Notes: generated by a model from the letters alone, not told the origin. A DNA stretch of 7,088 nucleotides from Planctomycetaceae bacterium UBA6163 (GCA_002428205.1 DIUH01000364.1:1355-8442); one strand, 5' to 3'; shown: positions 1-5,671, counted from the first letter of the stretch. A program made the numbers and translations.

Positions 1-182
1 GAGGTGAAGCCAGAGGTGAAGCCAGGGGCAAGGCTGAAGAGCGGCGTCGCACCATTGGAGTGCTGCAGTCGATTCTCGGGCTAGCGGAATCGACGGACGC
101 AGATTTAGCCGGCAAGAGCTTGGAAGGTCTTGGGGAAATGATCGAACAGCTTCAGCAGCAGGTTGCGAAACGCGTTAGGTAG
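1..182 (+). CDS. C-terminal fragment of a protein with a GEAR-repeat tail (possibly Rpn/PD-(D/E)XK nuclease-like), cut by left edge
   Basis: The frame is open from base 3 to a TAG at 180-182, giving 59 visible residues; the start lies left of the window. It begins with a Gly-Glu-Ala-Arg repeat (GEARGEARGKAEERRR), encoded by two exact 12-bp copies at 1-12 and 13-24. An amphipathic helical end follows (VLQSILGLAESTDADLAGKSLEGL, then EMIEQLQQQVAKRV). A charged G-[KE]-A repeat followed by a short helical 'SLEqL' segment is familiar from the C-termini of Rpn-family (recombination-promoting nuclease/putative transposase) proteins and other DUF4351-like tails. That likeness is by eye only, and the nuclease domain is not visible. 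The gene is convergent with the next one and ends before a shared terminator. I am fairly sure it is coding and unsure of the family. Confidence 0.6.
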   Translation, partial: GEARGEARGKAEERRRTIGVLQSILGLAESTDADLAGKSLEGLGEMIEQLQQQVAKRVR

Positions 183-213
183 CGCTGGTACAGGGGCTGA
201 AGAGATATAAGCT

Positions 214-232
214 GGACTTTCTCTAAAAGTCC
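214..232 (+). other. Short stem-loop downstream of the left-edge gene
   Basis: Perfect 7-bp inverted repeat, GGACTTT (214-220) and AAAGTCC (226-232), with a 5-nt loop. It has no T-tract after it, so it is not an intrinsic terminator by itself. It lies 31 bp after the TAG at 180-182 and just before the stronger hairpin at 262-296, and may protect the 3' end of that transcript. Confidence 0.4.
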
Positions 233-261
233 GACTGACAACAAAACGGGACTACGAACGA

Positions 262-296
262 AAAAGGGGAAGTGCGGATCACACACTTCCCCTTTT
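262..296. terminator. Bidirectional intrinsic terminator between convergent genes
   Basis: Perfect 13-bp stem, AAAAGGGGAAGTG (262-274) with CACTTCCCCTTTT (284-296), and a 9-nt loop. The T-rich 3' arm on each strand (TTTT on plus, TTTTT on minus) makes it usable in both directions. It sits between the TAG of the left-edge plus-strand gene and the TAA of the minus-strand gene ending at 353, as expected for a shared terminator. Confidence 0.85.
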
Positions 297-352
297 ACAA
301 TATTGTTGTCTATGAATCGCAGCCGTAAAGATTTAAATCGGCCAACGAAACT

Positions 353-916
353 TTAGTTCAACATTTGCTTTACTTCTTTCATGACTGCAGCGACGTCAAC
401 GCTATCAGCAGCAAAAGAGTGAGTCGCGACAACTTGGCTTTCGTTTGCGATCACGATAGTGACTTCGGCATTGGGGTCGAGACGGTAGTTAGCTGGACCG
501 TTTTCGCTGTCAGCGGCAACGGCGACGGGAACCATCTTGGACTTCGAGCCTTCAGCGATTTGCTTGGCCGATTCCTTCAACGACGACTGGTCGCTGCCCA
601 TTACGGTTACAAAACCTTTCAGCTGTGCATCGGTGTTCTCAGCAACAGCCTTATCGAGCTGGGACACCAATTGGGTCACCTTGTCGCCAGCCTTGCGAGT
701 GAAAACCATCACCATTGGGCGTTGACCATACTTGCAACGGTAGCAAAGTTCCTGGCCACTCTTAACACCATCTTCCGGTGCGCCGGCAACTTTGGTCACA
801 TAAAACGCGCCAATCGAATCACCTTGCTTCAGACCAACCGTGGCGGTATCCGCAGCGACAGCAACACTTGCAACCAAAGCAGCCGTCAAAACACTGCCCA
901 AAAACAGACGTGACAT
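353..916 (-). CDS. Exported protein with thioredoxin-like pattern and a CxxC motif
   Basis: The product has 187 residues from the ATG at 914-916. I prefer this start to the in-frame one at 970 because it begins directly with a signal peptide (MSRLFLGSVLTAALVASVAVA, cleavage near residue 21). It also has a GGAG seven bases upstream (924-927), and a -10-like box overlaps the longer start. The mature part has a Cys pair, C58-Y-R-C61, just before a hydrophobic strand (RPMVMVFTR). A helix (QLVSQLDKAV) follows, then a strand (LKGFVTVMG), a helix, VPVAVAAD, and late strands EVTIVIANES and QVVATHSF. This beta-alpha alternation suggests a thioredoxin-like fold. However, the CxxC comes before the strand rather than after it, and the usual cis-Pro site (xPT) reads EVT. 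A redox or metal role for the Cys pair is possible but unproven. Similar proteins occur in planctomycetes, generally unnamed. Confidence 0.85.
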   Translation of the reverse strand: MSRLFLGSVLTAALVASVAVAADTATVGLKQGDSIGAFYVTKVAGAPEDGVKSGQELCYRCKYGQRPMVMVFTRKAGDKVTQLVSQLDKAVAENTDAQLKGFVTVMGSDQSSLKESAKQIAEGSKSKMVPVAVAADSENGPANYRLDPNAEVTIVIANESQVVATHSFAADSVDVAAVMKEVKQMLN

Positions 917-923
917 TCGATGT

Positions 924-927
924 CTCC
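924..927 (-). promoter_or_regulatory. Shine-Dalgarno GGAG deciding the 916 start
   Basis: On the minus strand GGAG lies seven bases before the ATG at 914-916. No such site precedes the alternative in-frame start at 970, so this supports the shorter protein with an N-terminal signal peptide. Confidence 0.65.
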
Positions 928-968
928 AATACAAAGGGGGAAAGGACGTGGTCGTAAACCGACGCCGC

Positions 969-997
969 ATTATCAGCTAACCGCAATCCCGGGGCAA
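969..997 (-). promoter_or_regulatory. Candidate sigma70-type promoter for the thioredoxin-like gene
   Basis: Read on the minus strand, TTGCCC (992-997, 4 of 6 matches to TTGACA) and GATAAT (969-974, 5 of 6 to TATAAT) are separated by exactly 17 bp. Transcription would begin near 962, giving a leader of about 45 nt before the ATG at 916. The -35 box lies inside the left arm of the inverted repeat at 989-1021. Planctomycete promoters are poorly defined, so this is a pattern match only. Confidence 0.4.
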
Positions 998-1021
998 GCG
1001 TTCAAACGTCCAATGCCCCGG
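989..1021. repeat. Inverted repeat overlapping the candidate -35 box
   Basis: CCGGGGCA (989-996) and TGCCCCGG (1014-1021) are perfect 8-bp arms separated by 17 bp. In RNA this is a stable GC stem, but neither side is followed by a T-tract. It could be a weak 3' stem for the gene ending at 1071, or a protein-binding dyad for the promoter at 969-997. Confidence 0.45.
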
Positions 1022-1024
1022 AAA

Positions 1025-1043
1025 ATTGTCAATCATTAACAAT
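1025..1043. promoter_or_regulatory. AT-rich 19-bp near-palindrome, possible operator
   Basis: ATTGT-c-AAT-c-ATT-a-ACAAT is symmetric about base 1034. Eight of nine base pairs match, the exception being 1030/1038. It lies between the stop of the acidic protein (1071) and the promoter region of the gene starting at 916. Its arms are AT-rich in a GC-richer background. Size and symmetry suit a dimeric regulator, but no regulator gene is nearby. Confidence 0.3.
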
Positions 1044-1070
1044 GGGCAAGTACGGCCAACTACAACGTCT

Positions 1071-2267
1071 TTAGCGGCCCCTTGCCTCGACCAAAACGTT
1101 GAACGCTTTGAGGTATTGCAGCACCACATCGGCGGTGGTCTCTTTCCAACCAGCCGTTTTGTGACGCAGCAGAGCCAGTTTCAGCAGTTCCACCGCATCC
1201 GCCAAATCGTTCGGTAATTCCGGCAATCCGGCGAACGGCTGGACTAGCGGCGGGGGCGTTTCGGCTTGATCGTTCGCGGCCGCTTGGCCGGGAGTCGCGT
1301 TTTGGTGGAAATCGTCGCTCAGGCGGTTCAGCGATTCTTCATCACCAAAATCAGGCCCCTCAACTGCAGGGCCTGCGCCGATCGCGCCGGGACCATCGCC
1401 ATATTCTTTGGTCGAACCACCGCCTTGGCCTGGCTGGGTAAACTCTTTGCTGCCGTTGCCGTCGCTGTTGCCGCCGACCATCGCTTCATCGAAATCTTCA
1501 TCCAAGTCGCTCGCCCCCGTATCAGCGTCCGATGGCTGGTCCTGGGCATCGCCGCCGGTCGCTTCCCACCGCTGGGTTCGCATCTGCGAAACGCTCCACC
1601 CACTCTGCACCGCCCCTTCCAGCCACAATGGAGCATCCTCCCAGTCCAGCGCAACCAAGAAATGGGTCCAGTAGAGTCCCTGGTAGGTTTCGTAGCTGGC
1701 GCCAAAGACGTCATAAACCCGGCGCAGTCGACCGACGTGTGATGCCGTCACTCCGCCAACGCGTTTCGCCCATGCTTCGTCAGAGAACTCGGTTACCGCC
1801 GCTCCAGCATCGATCAACGCCAATCGCCACTGCGAAATGATTCGCCCTTTTTCCCAATTCGTGCTGCTGATCAATCGGTTCCAGCGACCGACGAACGGAT
1901 CAGCAATCGACTCGGATACGTTTTCTGTGGCCGCTTCGGTTGTCACGGATTGAACCGATTCGCCGAATGCCTGTTGCGAATCGTCCCAGGCTTGTTGGGC
2001 GACCTGCCATTCTTCATCAACCGCGGTTTCGTCCACCGCAGCCCCGTCAACTGAGACTTCGTCTGCGATGGAATCATCGATCATTACAGCGTCAGAGTCC
2101 GACGCTATCCCGTTGACTTCGTCACCATCGATCGCTGCCGTCGCCAGCATGGAATCGGAATCATCAGGCGGCGCGGCCTGTGGCGTTTCGGTCGCCAAAC
2201 GCTCGCTGGCGGCCGAGGAACCGGAGTCGACATGAATTGGTGTGTTGTAGTTTTCGTCGCGAACCAT
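1071..2267 (-). CDS. Acidic protein with conserved Trp-rich helical core, family not recognised
   Basis: The product has 398 residues from the ATG at 2265-2267. A GTG at 2357 would add 30 residues (Arg-rich, unlike the rest), and neither start has a good Shine-Dalgarno. Residues 1-120 are acidic and probably disordered, rich in Asp, Glu, Ala and Ser. Residues 124-236 form a compact helical core: DPFVGRWNRLISSTNWEKG, a helix around ISQWRLALIDAGA, then WAKRVGGVTASHVGRLRRVYDVFG, YQGLYWTHFLVALDW and WLEGAVQSGWSVSQMRTQRW. Residues 240-335 are a Gly/Asp/Ser linker, and 350-398 are a second helical segment (LPNDLADAVELLKLALLRHK to the end). The core has a feel of DNA-binding helical domains (VGGVTASHVGRLRRVY resembles a helix-turn-helix with a basic second helix), but I recognise no family. 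It has no signal peptide or membrane segment, so it is likely cytoplasmic. It appears to stand alone. Confidence 0.85.
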   Translation of the reverse strand: MVRDENYNTPIHVDSGSSAASERLATETPQAAPPDDSDSMLATAAIDGDEVNGIASDSDAVMIDDSIADEVSVDGAAVDETAVDEEWQVAQQAWDDSQQAFGESVQSVTTEAATENVSESIADPFVGRWNRLISSTNWEKGRIISQWRLALIDAGAAVTEFSDEAWAKRVGGVTASHVGRLRRVYDVFGASYETYQGLYWTHFLVALDWEDAPLWLEGAVQSGWSVSQMRTQRWEATGGDAQDQPSDADTGASDLDEDFDEAMVGGNSDGNGSKEFTQPGQGGGSTKEYGDGPGAIGAGPAVEGPDFGDEESLNRLSDDFHQNATPGQAAANDQAETPPPLVQPFAGLPELPNDLADAVELLKLALLRHKTAGWKETTADVVLQYLKAFNVLVEARGR

Positions 2268-2410
2268 GCGGTATCTGGCTATCGAAAAGGAGGAACGAAG
2301 TTGCAAAAGTCTGACGCGGAGGGTGTGGGCAAAACCATCGCCGGAATTGCGATCCACGTGACGCGTCAGTCAGATACAAACGCTAACCGGCCAGGGTACG
2401 CGCAGGAAAG

Positions 2411-2548
2411 AGCCGCGAGCGAAAAGGGCTGTCGGTGCCTAAAAATCGGTTCCGAAAGCACCGACCGGGTAATCCGTACCGGTGGAAAAGATCTTGATGC
2501 TGAAATAAAAAACCGGCCTGCGGGATCGCTCCCGCAGACCGGCTTTTT
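2411..2548 (+). ncRNA. Candidate structured RNA: consecutive stem-loops ending in a terminator
   Basis: Read on plus: a small AGCC/GGCT stem (2411-2430) and a perfect 8-bp stem, GTCGGTGC (2431-2438) with GCACCGAC (2458-2465). Then comes a 7-bp stem with one bulged G, 2464-2471 with 2477-2483. An A-rich stretch (2484-2510) leads into the terminator hairpin at 2507-2548. The second and third stems share bases 2464-2465, so they would compete. Small RNAs often end this way, but I found no convincing plus-strand promoter. Stems also form on the minus strand, where they would lie between the terminator and the gene starting at 2267. Strand and reality are therefore uncertain. Confidence 0.25.
2507..2548. 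terminator. Strong intrinsic terminator, usable on both strands
   Basis: Arms 2507-2524 and 2531-2548 pair with two mismatches around a 6-nt loop (ATCGCT). The GC core is CTGCGGG/CCCGCAG plus CCGG/CCGG. On plus it is followed by a run of seven T (2544-2550), and on minus the strand reads TTTTTT after the stem. The nearest gene that needs it is the DUF1080 gene, whose stop at 2963 is about 415 bases away. Alternatively it ends a small plus-strand RNA. Confidence 0.85.
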
Positions 2549-2962
2549 TTAAGCCTCGACTGTGCGGCGGCAAAACGGAGCCGCTGGGAGAAACGCGGAG
2601 ATCTCGGCGTGCTTCTGCACTAGCCTTTTTATGGATCTCGGCGAACCCGAAATATGGTCCCTCTGCCGGAATTACAGTCGAAGCAAAGTGCGGGTTTATT
2701 CAACCCCACCGGGTATATTTTAACCCGATGCACTCGCTTAGCAAAGTAGTTCGGCAGCGTTCAAGCTGAAGATGAGCCAAATCGCCGAAGTTGATGAAGC
2801 CAGCCGCATTTCCGATCACCTCGACACTCCGCCGCTGCCGAATCGCGGCCGCGTGATCGACCGAGTTAACGTTCGTGCGAGCCCGTTGGCCGATTTCGAT
2901 CTGGCATCAATCACCGCGACGCTGCCAAGCGGCGGATCGGTCGTTTGGGGGTTACTGGATCG
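2549..2962. other. Gene-poor stretch with tandem dyads and an orphan open frame
   Basis: I find no convincing gene here; minus-strand frames are short. On plus, a frame opens at the ATG at 2772 and reads 63 residues (MSQIAEVDEASRISDHLDTP onward) before running antisense into the Lys/Ala tail of the DUF1080 gene. Its codons look coding-like (many G-first codons, GC-rich third bases), but no stop separates it from the antisense part. It may be chance, or a remnant of a gene cut off by rearrangement. The tandem dyads at 2691-2727 lie 45-80 bp upstream of that ATG. Confidence 0.3.
2691..2727. promoter_or_regulatory. Two tandem GGGT/ACCC dyads, operator-like
   Basis: CGGGTTTATTCAACCC (2691-2706) and CGGGTATATTTTAACCC (2710-2726) are similar to each other and start 19 bp apart, close to two helical turns. 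Each is itself an inverted repeat: GGGTT/AACCC, and CGGGT/ACCCG extending to 2727. The AT-rich centre of the second contains TATATT (2714-2719), a possible -10, but there is no matching -35. Spacing and symmetry suggest paired binding sites for a dimeric protein. Confidence 0.35.
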
Positions 2963-4183
2963 CTATGCCGCTGGTTTTGCATCAGCTGGTTTTGATTCAG
3001 CTGGCTTTGCCTCGGCTGGCTTTGCCTCGGCAGCTTTCTTTTCGGCCGGTTTCTCTTCCTTGGGCTTGCCGGCATCATCAGTTTTTGGTGCCGCTTCCGC
3101 GACCTTAGCCTCTGGTTTTTTGGCGGGGGGAGCCAATTCGCCAGAGCCTTCCACGGGGAAGCTTGCCGATGGTGCGAGCCCGCGGTCGATGATCCAGATA
3201 TTGCGGAATCGCACCGGGTCGGTGTGGTTTTGCAATTTCGTTGGCAATAACGTCGGTGTTTCCTCTTGGCCAGCACCGGTCTTGTTCTGCAATTCAACAT
3301 CGTTCTGGACGATTACGCCATTGAGCCACGAAGTAATGCGGGCGTTGCGAATTTTGGTCCCATCGGCAGCCCATCGTGGCGCGGTAAACCGGATATCGTA
3401 GGTCTGCCAAACCAAAGGCGGCAGCGACATATTCACAATCGGCGCACGATACCGGTAAAGCGCCCCGGCACCGTTAAATACCGGACTTTCGCCGAAAGAA
3501 TCGAGAATCTGGCATTCATACCTTCCTTGGATATAAACGCCACTGTTGCCACGTCCCTGGTCACGTGCTTCGGGCATGTAAGGCAAACGAAACTCCAAAT
3601 GCAAATCAAAGTCTTGATGCATAGGCTTGAAATCGGTCCCTTCGATCAACAACCCATCTTCGGTCATCTGGCCATTGACGAATTGATCGGTATCGCTGCC
3701 GTCGAACAACACGATTGCCCCTTCGGGTGCTTTGGCGGCCAAGGTTGGGCTGCGACGAACGACGCGGTCAAGCTTACCTAGCTTATCGCCGCTGCGACTG
3801 ATCAGTGTGCAATGCCCCCCCTCGGCAAATACGGCCCAGGGTCCACCGGACAAAATCAAGAAATCGCCAGACAATCGCCCGATCATCCGAGTCGCTTCGG
3901 GATTGTGGTTTTCCTGGCCTGGCAACCCGCCGAAAAACGAAATCGCTTGGAACTCACCTTTGCCCAGCGGACGAATTTGCAAACCGATCGTCTCGGTCTT
4001 GCCCTCAGCGACAGTGATCGAACCTGCAAACTCGCCCATCAACAAATAGCTGGGGTCGTCCTTCGGTGGCTCGAGATGTACTGGGCCTCGCGGGCCATTT
4101 TCGGCGGAGGCAAGGCCGGCGACCAGCAGGCTGGTAATCGCTGCGATCGGGAACAAGAAAGAGCGGATCGACCGAAAAGGCAT
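2963..4183 (-). CDS. Secreted DUF1080 (3-keto-disaccharide hydrolase-like) protein
   Basis: The product has 406 residues from the ATG at 4181-4183. The frame stays open to 4357, but this start begins with a clear signal peptide (MPFRSIRSFLFPIAAITSLLVAGLASA, cleavage after residue 27). Residues 45-145 are a beta-rich module that I cannot name. Residues 155-335 match DUF1080 (PF06439, concanavalin A-like fold), opening with GAIVLFDG and carrying the hallmark GRGNSGVYIQGRYECQILDS (210-229) and WQTYDIRFTAPR (259-270). The family includes hydrolases of 3-keto-glycosides and is greatly expanded in planctomycetes. It usually acts outside the cytoplasm, but the substrate here is unknown. Residues 352-406 are a low-complexity Ala/Lys/Pro/Glu tail with five-residue KPAEA-type repeats, possibly a flexible linker to the envelope. 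No good Shine-Dalgarno is seen. The gene is divergent from the lipoprotein gene at 4592. Confidence 0.9.
   Translation of the reverse strand: MPFRSIRSFLFPIAAITSLLVAGLASAENGPRGPVHLEPPKDDPSYLLMGEFAGSITVAEGKTETIGLQIRPLGKGEFQAISFFGGLPGQENHNPEATRMIGRLSGDFLILSGGPWAVFAEGGHCTLISRSGDKLGKLDRVVRRSPTLAAKAPEGAIVLFDGSDTDQFVNGQMTEDGLLIEGTDFKPMHQDFDLHLEFRLPYMPEARDQGRGNSGVYIQGRYECQILDSFGESPVFNGAGALYRYRAPIVNMSLPPLVWQTYDIRFTAPRWAADGTKIRNARITSWLNGVIVQNDVELQNKTGAGQEETPTLLPTKLQNHTDPVRFRNIWIIDRGLAPSASFPVEGSGELAPPAKKPEAKVAEAAPKTDDAGKPKEEKPAEKKAAEAKPAEAKPAESKPADAKPAA
2970..3059 (-). repeat. Tandem 15-bp repeats encoding KPAEA-type units
   Basis: Six consecutive 15-bp units. The first four (2970-3029) are close copies of gctggYtttgcctcg on plus, with units three and four identical. 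The last two (3030-3059) are degenerate. They encode the Lys-Pro-Ala-Glu/Asp/Ser-Ala repeats at the C-terminus of the DUF1080 protein, in frame, so copy changes would alter tail length without a frameshift. Confidence 0.8.
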
Positions 4184-4363
4184 GGCAGGAAGACCTAAGA
4201 GGGCGGAAGGAAACGTTGCGGTTCTGGTTAGCGACGGGCCGATGCCGCGTTCGACCTGGACAGTGGTCGTTGACGCGGAGTTGTCTAGCCACTGCAGTTT
4301 AGTTGCTGATCCACGCAAATGCACCGCTAGTGGTTGACTTCGGACCTGTTTCCACAAACTGAA

Positions 4364-4380
4364 GTTGTCGCGGCGGCAAC
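4364..4380. promoter_or_regulatory. 17-bp near-palindrome, possible operator
   Basis: GTTGTCGC-G-GCGGCAAC is symmetric about base 4372. Seven of eight pairs match; the eighth (4368/4376) would be a G-U wobble in RNA. It sits between two divergent genes, so it could bind a regulator acting on one or both. The centre leaves no room for a hairpin loop without opening several pairs, which favours a DNA-level role. Confidence 0.3.
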
Positions 4381-4459
4381 TGGCCTGCGATAACCCATTG
4401 CTGGTTCATGATTCGCACGAAAAGAAACGCGTCGGCGGTTTCAATTCGCTCGCGCCGTG

Positions 4460-4491
4460 AAAAAAAAGGCGGCTTTCTGCTGAAAGTCGCC
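4460..4491 (-). terminator. Minus-facing intrinsic terminator in the divergent gap
   Basis: Arms 4468-4477 and 4482-4491 give a 10-bp stem (one G-U pair) with a TGCT loop. On the minus strand it is followed by eight T (4460-4467). In the plus direction there is no T-tract. No minus-strand gene ends here. It either attenuates a long leader of the DUF1080 transcript or stops antisense transcription coming from the lipoprotein gene. Confidence 0.65.
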
Positions 4492-4591
4492 GCGCGTTGG
4501 GGTTGCATGGCGGGGAAAAAATTGGATAGCGTTACCTGCCCCCCCGAAAACCGGGCACCTTAATTAAATGGCTTATTGTGTTCCAACCAAA

Positions 4592-5338
4592 ATGAAAAAC
4601 TTTATTCACCTCGTCATGCCTGTTGTGTTGCTACTGCCAGGTATCGGTTGTTCGGCGACACGCTCTAGCAACACCGCTCGCACAGCAACAGAACAAATCC
4701 TGCTTTCGGCAGCGATCGATCGATCACTCAGCAACGTATCTTTTGAGCCATTGCGATCTCAAAAAGTTTTCATTGACGACAAATATCTCGACTCGGTTGA
4801 CAAGGGATATGTGATGGGGACGTTGCGACACCGTGCGTTGGCTGCTGGTGCAGTGCTTGCGCCATCAGCGGCCGAGGCGGATGTCGTGATCGAGGCCCGC
4901 AGCGGTGGTATCGGCACCGACACCGAAGAAAGCTTCATCGGCATTCCGTCTGTCGGTGTTCCGGGGATGGCAATTTCGATTCCCGACATCAAGCTGGTCC
5001 AGCGAAATACTCAGCATGGTACAGCGAAGATTGGGCTTGTCGCCTATGACCCCAAAACCGGTGCAGCTTTAGGAATTGGTGGCCAGAGCACCGCATTGAC
5101 CAAGAGTGATGACATGTTTGTGCTTGGTGTCGGGCCGATTCGCAGTGGCGAAGTTCGCCAAGAACGCGAGGCTGCGGTCGGTTACCAATCTACTTCTAGA
5201 ACTTTCATGCCGATGGGATCGAAGCAATCAGACTCTTTGGCAAAGAAAAATCCGCTCGCTTTGGTTGATGATTCGATGGTACGAATGGCGGACCTGCCAC
5301 CTACCGCCGAATCGTCATCCAGCGGAGTTTCCCGGTAG
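4592..5338 (+). CDS. Putative lipoprotein, DUF6655-like
   Basis: The product has 248 residues from the ATG at 4592. An in-frame ATG at 4568 would add eight residues. I prefer 4592 because the protein then begins MKNFIHLVMPVVLLLPGIGC, a typical lipoprotein signal ending at Cys20; neither start has a Shine-Dalgarno. The lipobox (GIGC) has Gly rather than Leu at -3, so lipidation is probable but not certain. After the Cys come SATRSSNTARTATEQILLSAAIDRSL and a segment around KVFIDDKYLDSVDKGYVMGTLRHRAL. A strand ADVVIEARSGGIGTD, a Gly/Pro-rich loop (FIGIPSVGVPGMAISIP) and KIGLVAYDPKTGAALG follow, then MFVLGVGPIRSG. From memory this order matches the planctomycete family DUF6655, whose function is unknown. 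The last 60 residues are polar and variable. The protein should be anchored in the cell envelope. Confidence 0.85.
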   Translation: MKNFIHLVMPVVLLLPGIGCSATRSSNTARTATEQILLSAAIDRSLSNVSFEPLRSQKVFIDDKYLDSVDKGYVMGTLRHRALAAGAVLAPSAAEADVVIEARSGGIGTDTEESFIGIPSVGVPGMAISIPDIKLVQRNTQHGTAKIGLVAYDPKTGAALGIGGQSTALTKSDDMFVLGVGPIRSGEVRQEREAAVGYQSTSRTFMPMGSKQSDSLAKKNPLALVDDSMVRMADLPPTAESSSSGVSR

Positions 5339-5461
5339 TTCCGTTTCGCGACTTTGAACGGATTAAGCATCCTGCGGGAAAAATCACGATCGTGCGAAAA
5401 ACTTGGAACAGACCCCCGCTCGCGAACGTCTCAAATGCAACTTAGGCAGGAGTCCTGAGCG

Positions 5462-5490
5462 TGGAATACCGAAGACTATCTCGGTATCCA
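5462..5490 (+). other. Bulged stem-loop upstream of the DUF3467 gene
   Basis: TGG(A)ATACCGA (5462-5472) pairs with TCGGTATCCA (5481-5490). This gives ten base pairs with a single bulged A and an 8-nt loop. No T-tract follows. It lies about 125 bp after the lipoprotein stop and about 200 bp before the DUF3467 start, so it could be a 3' end structure or part of a long leader. Confidence 0.4.
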
Positions 5491-5671
5491 ACTTGTCTGG
5501 AAATCTGTTAGACTTTTAGAAGTGCAATGGTAATGGAACTCGGGGGCGTCATTTCGAAACATCGACTTCCCAACTGTTTAACCGACGCTTCTACCGCCCT
5601 GTCATCGCATTCGGTTCGCGACTAACGTCGGTCGCGCACTCCGTTCATGATGCTCCCCTCTCTCAGCCCTT

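Larger units (their letters stand above)
4184..4591. other. Divergent intergenic region between DUF1080 and lipoprotein genes
   Basis: About 400 bp without a convincing gene. It holds a 17-bp near-palindrome (4364-4380), a shorter near-palindrome ACCgCTAGtGGT (4323-4334) and a minus-facing terminator (4460-4491). A minus-strand frame of 69 codons (4299-4508) exists but has no Shine-Dalgarno, runs through the terminator stem, and is not credible. Near the plus-strand start the DNA is AT-rich (TTAATTAAA at 4560-4568), but no standard -35/-10 pair stands out on either strand. Confidence 0.6.

Noticed and set aside
365..913. 182-codon open frame on plus
   Set aside because: It lies exactly antisense to the signal-peptide thioredoxin-like gene, which has a Shine-Dalgarno and a coherent protein; the plus translation has no recognisable pattern.
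1266..1742. 158-codon plus frame and other open frames across 1266-1840
   Set aside because: They are shadows of the acidic protein on minus, explained by its biased Asp/Glu/Ala/Gly codons.
2232..2552. 106-codon plus frame running into the terminator
   Set aside because: It begins antisense to the acidic protein, contains the stem-loops and terminator arms, and shows no protein-like pattern.
4184..4357. N-terminal extension of the DUF1080 gene to 4357
   Set aside because: The extension puts 58 residues before a clear signal peptide, which must be N-terminal to work.
4299..4508. 69-codon minus-strand frame in the divergent gap
   Set aside because: It has no Shine-Dalgarno, runs through a terminator stem and T-tract (4460-4491), and shows no domain pattern.
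4714..4728. Short run of GATC repeats in the lipoprotein gene
   Set aside because: It lies inside a coding region (Ala-Ile-Asp-Arg-Ser) and is too short to mean more than codon use.
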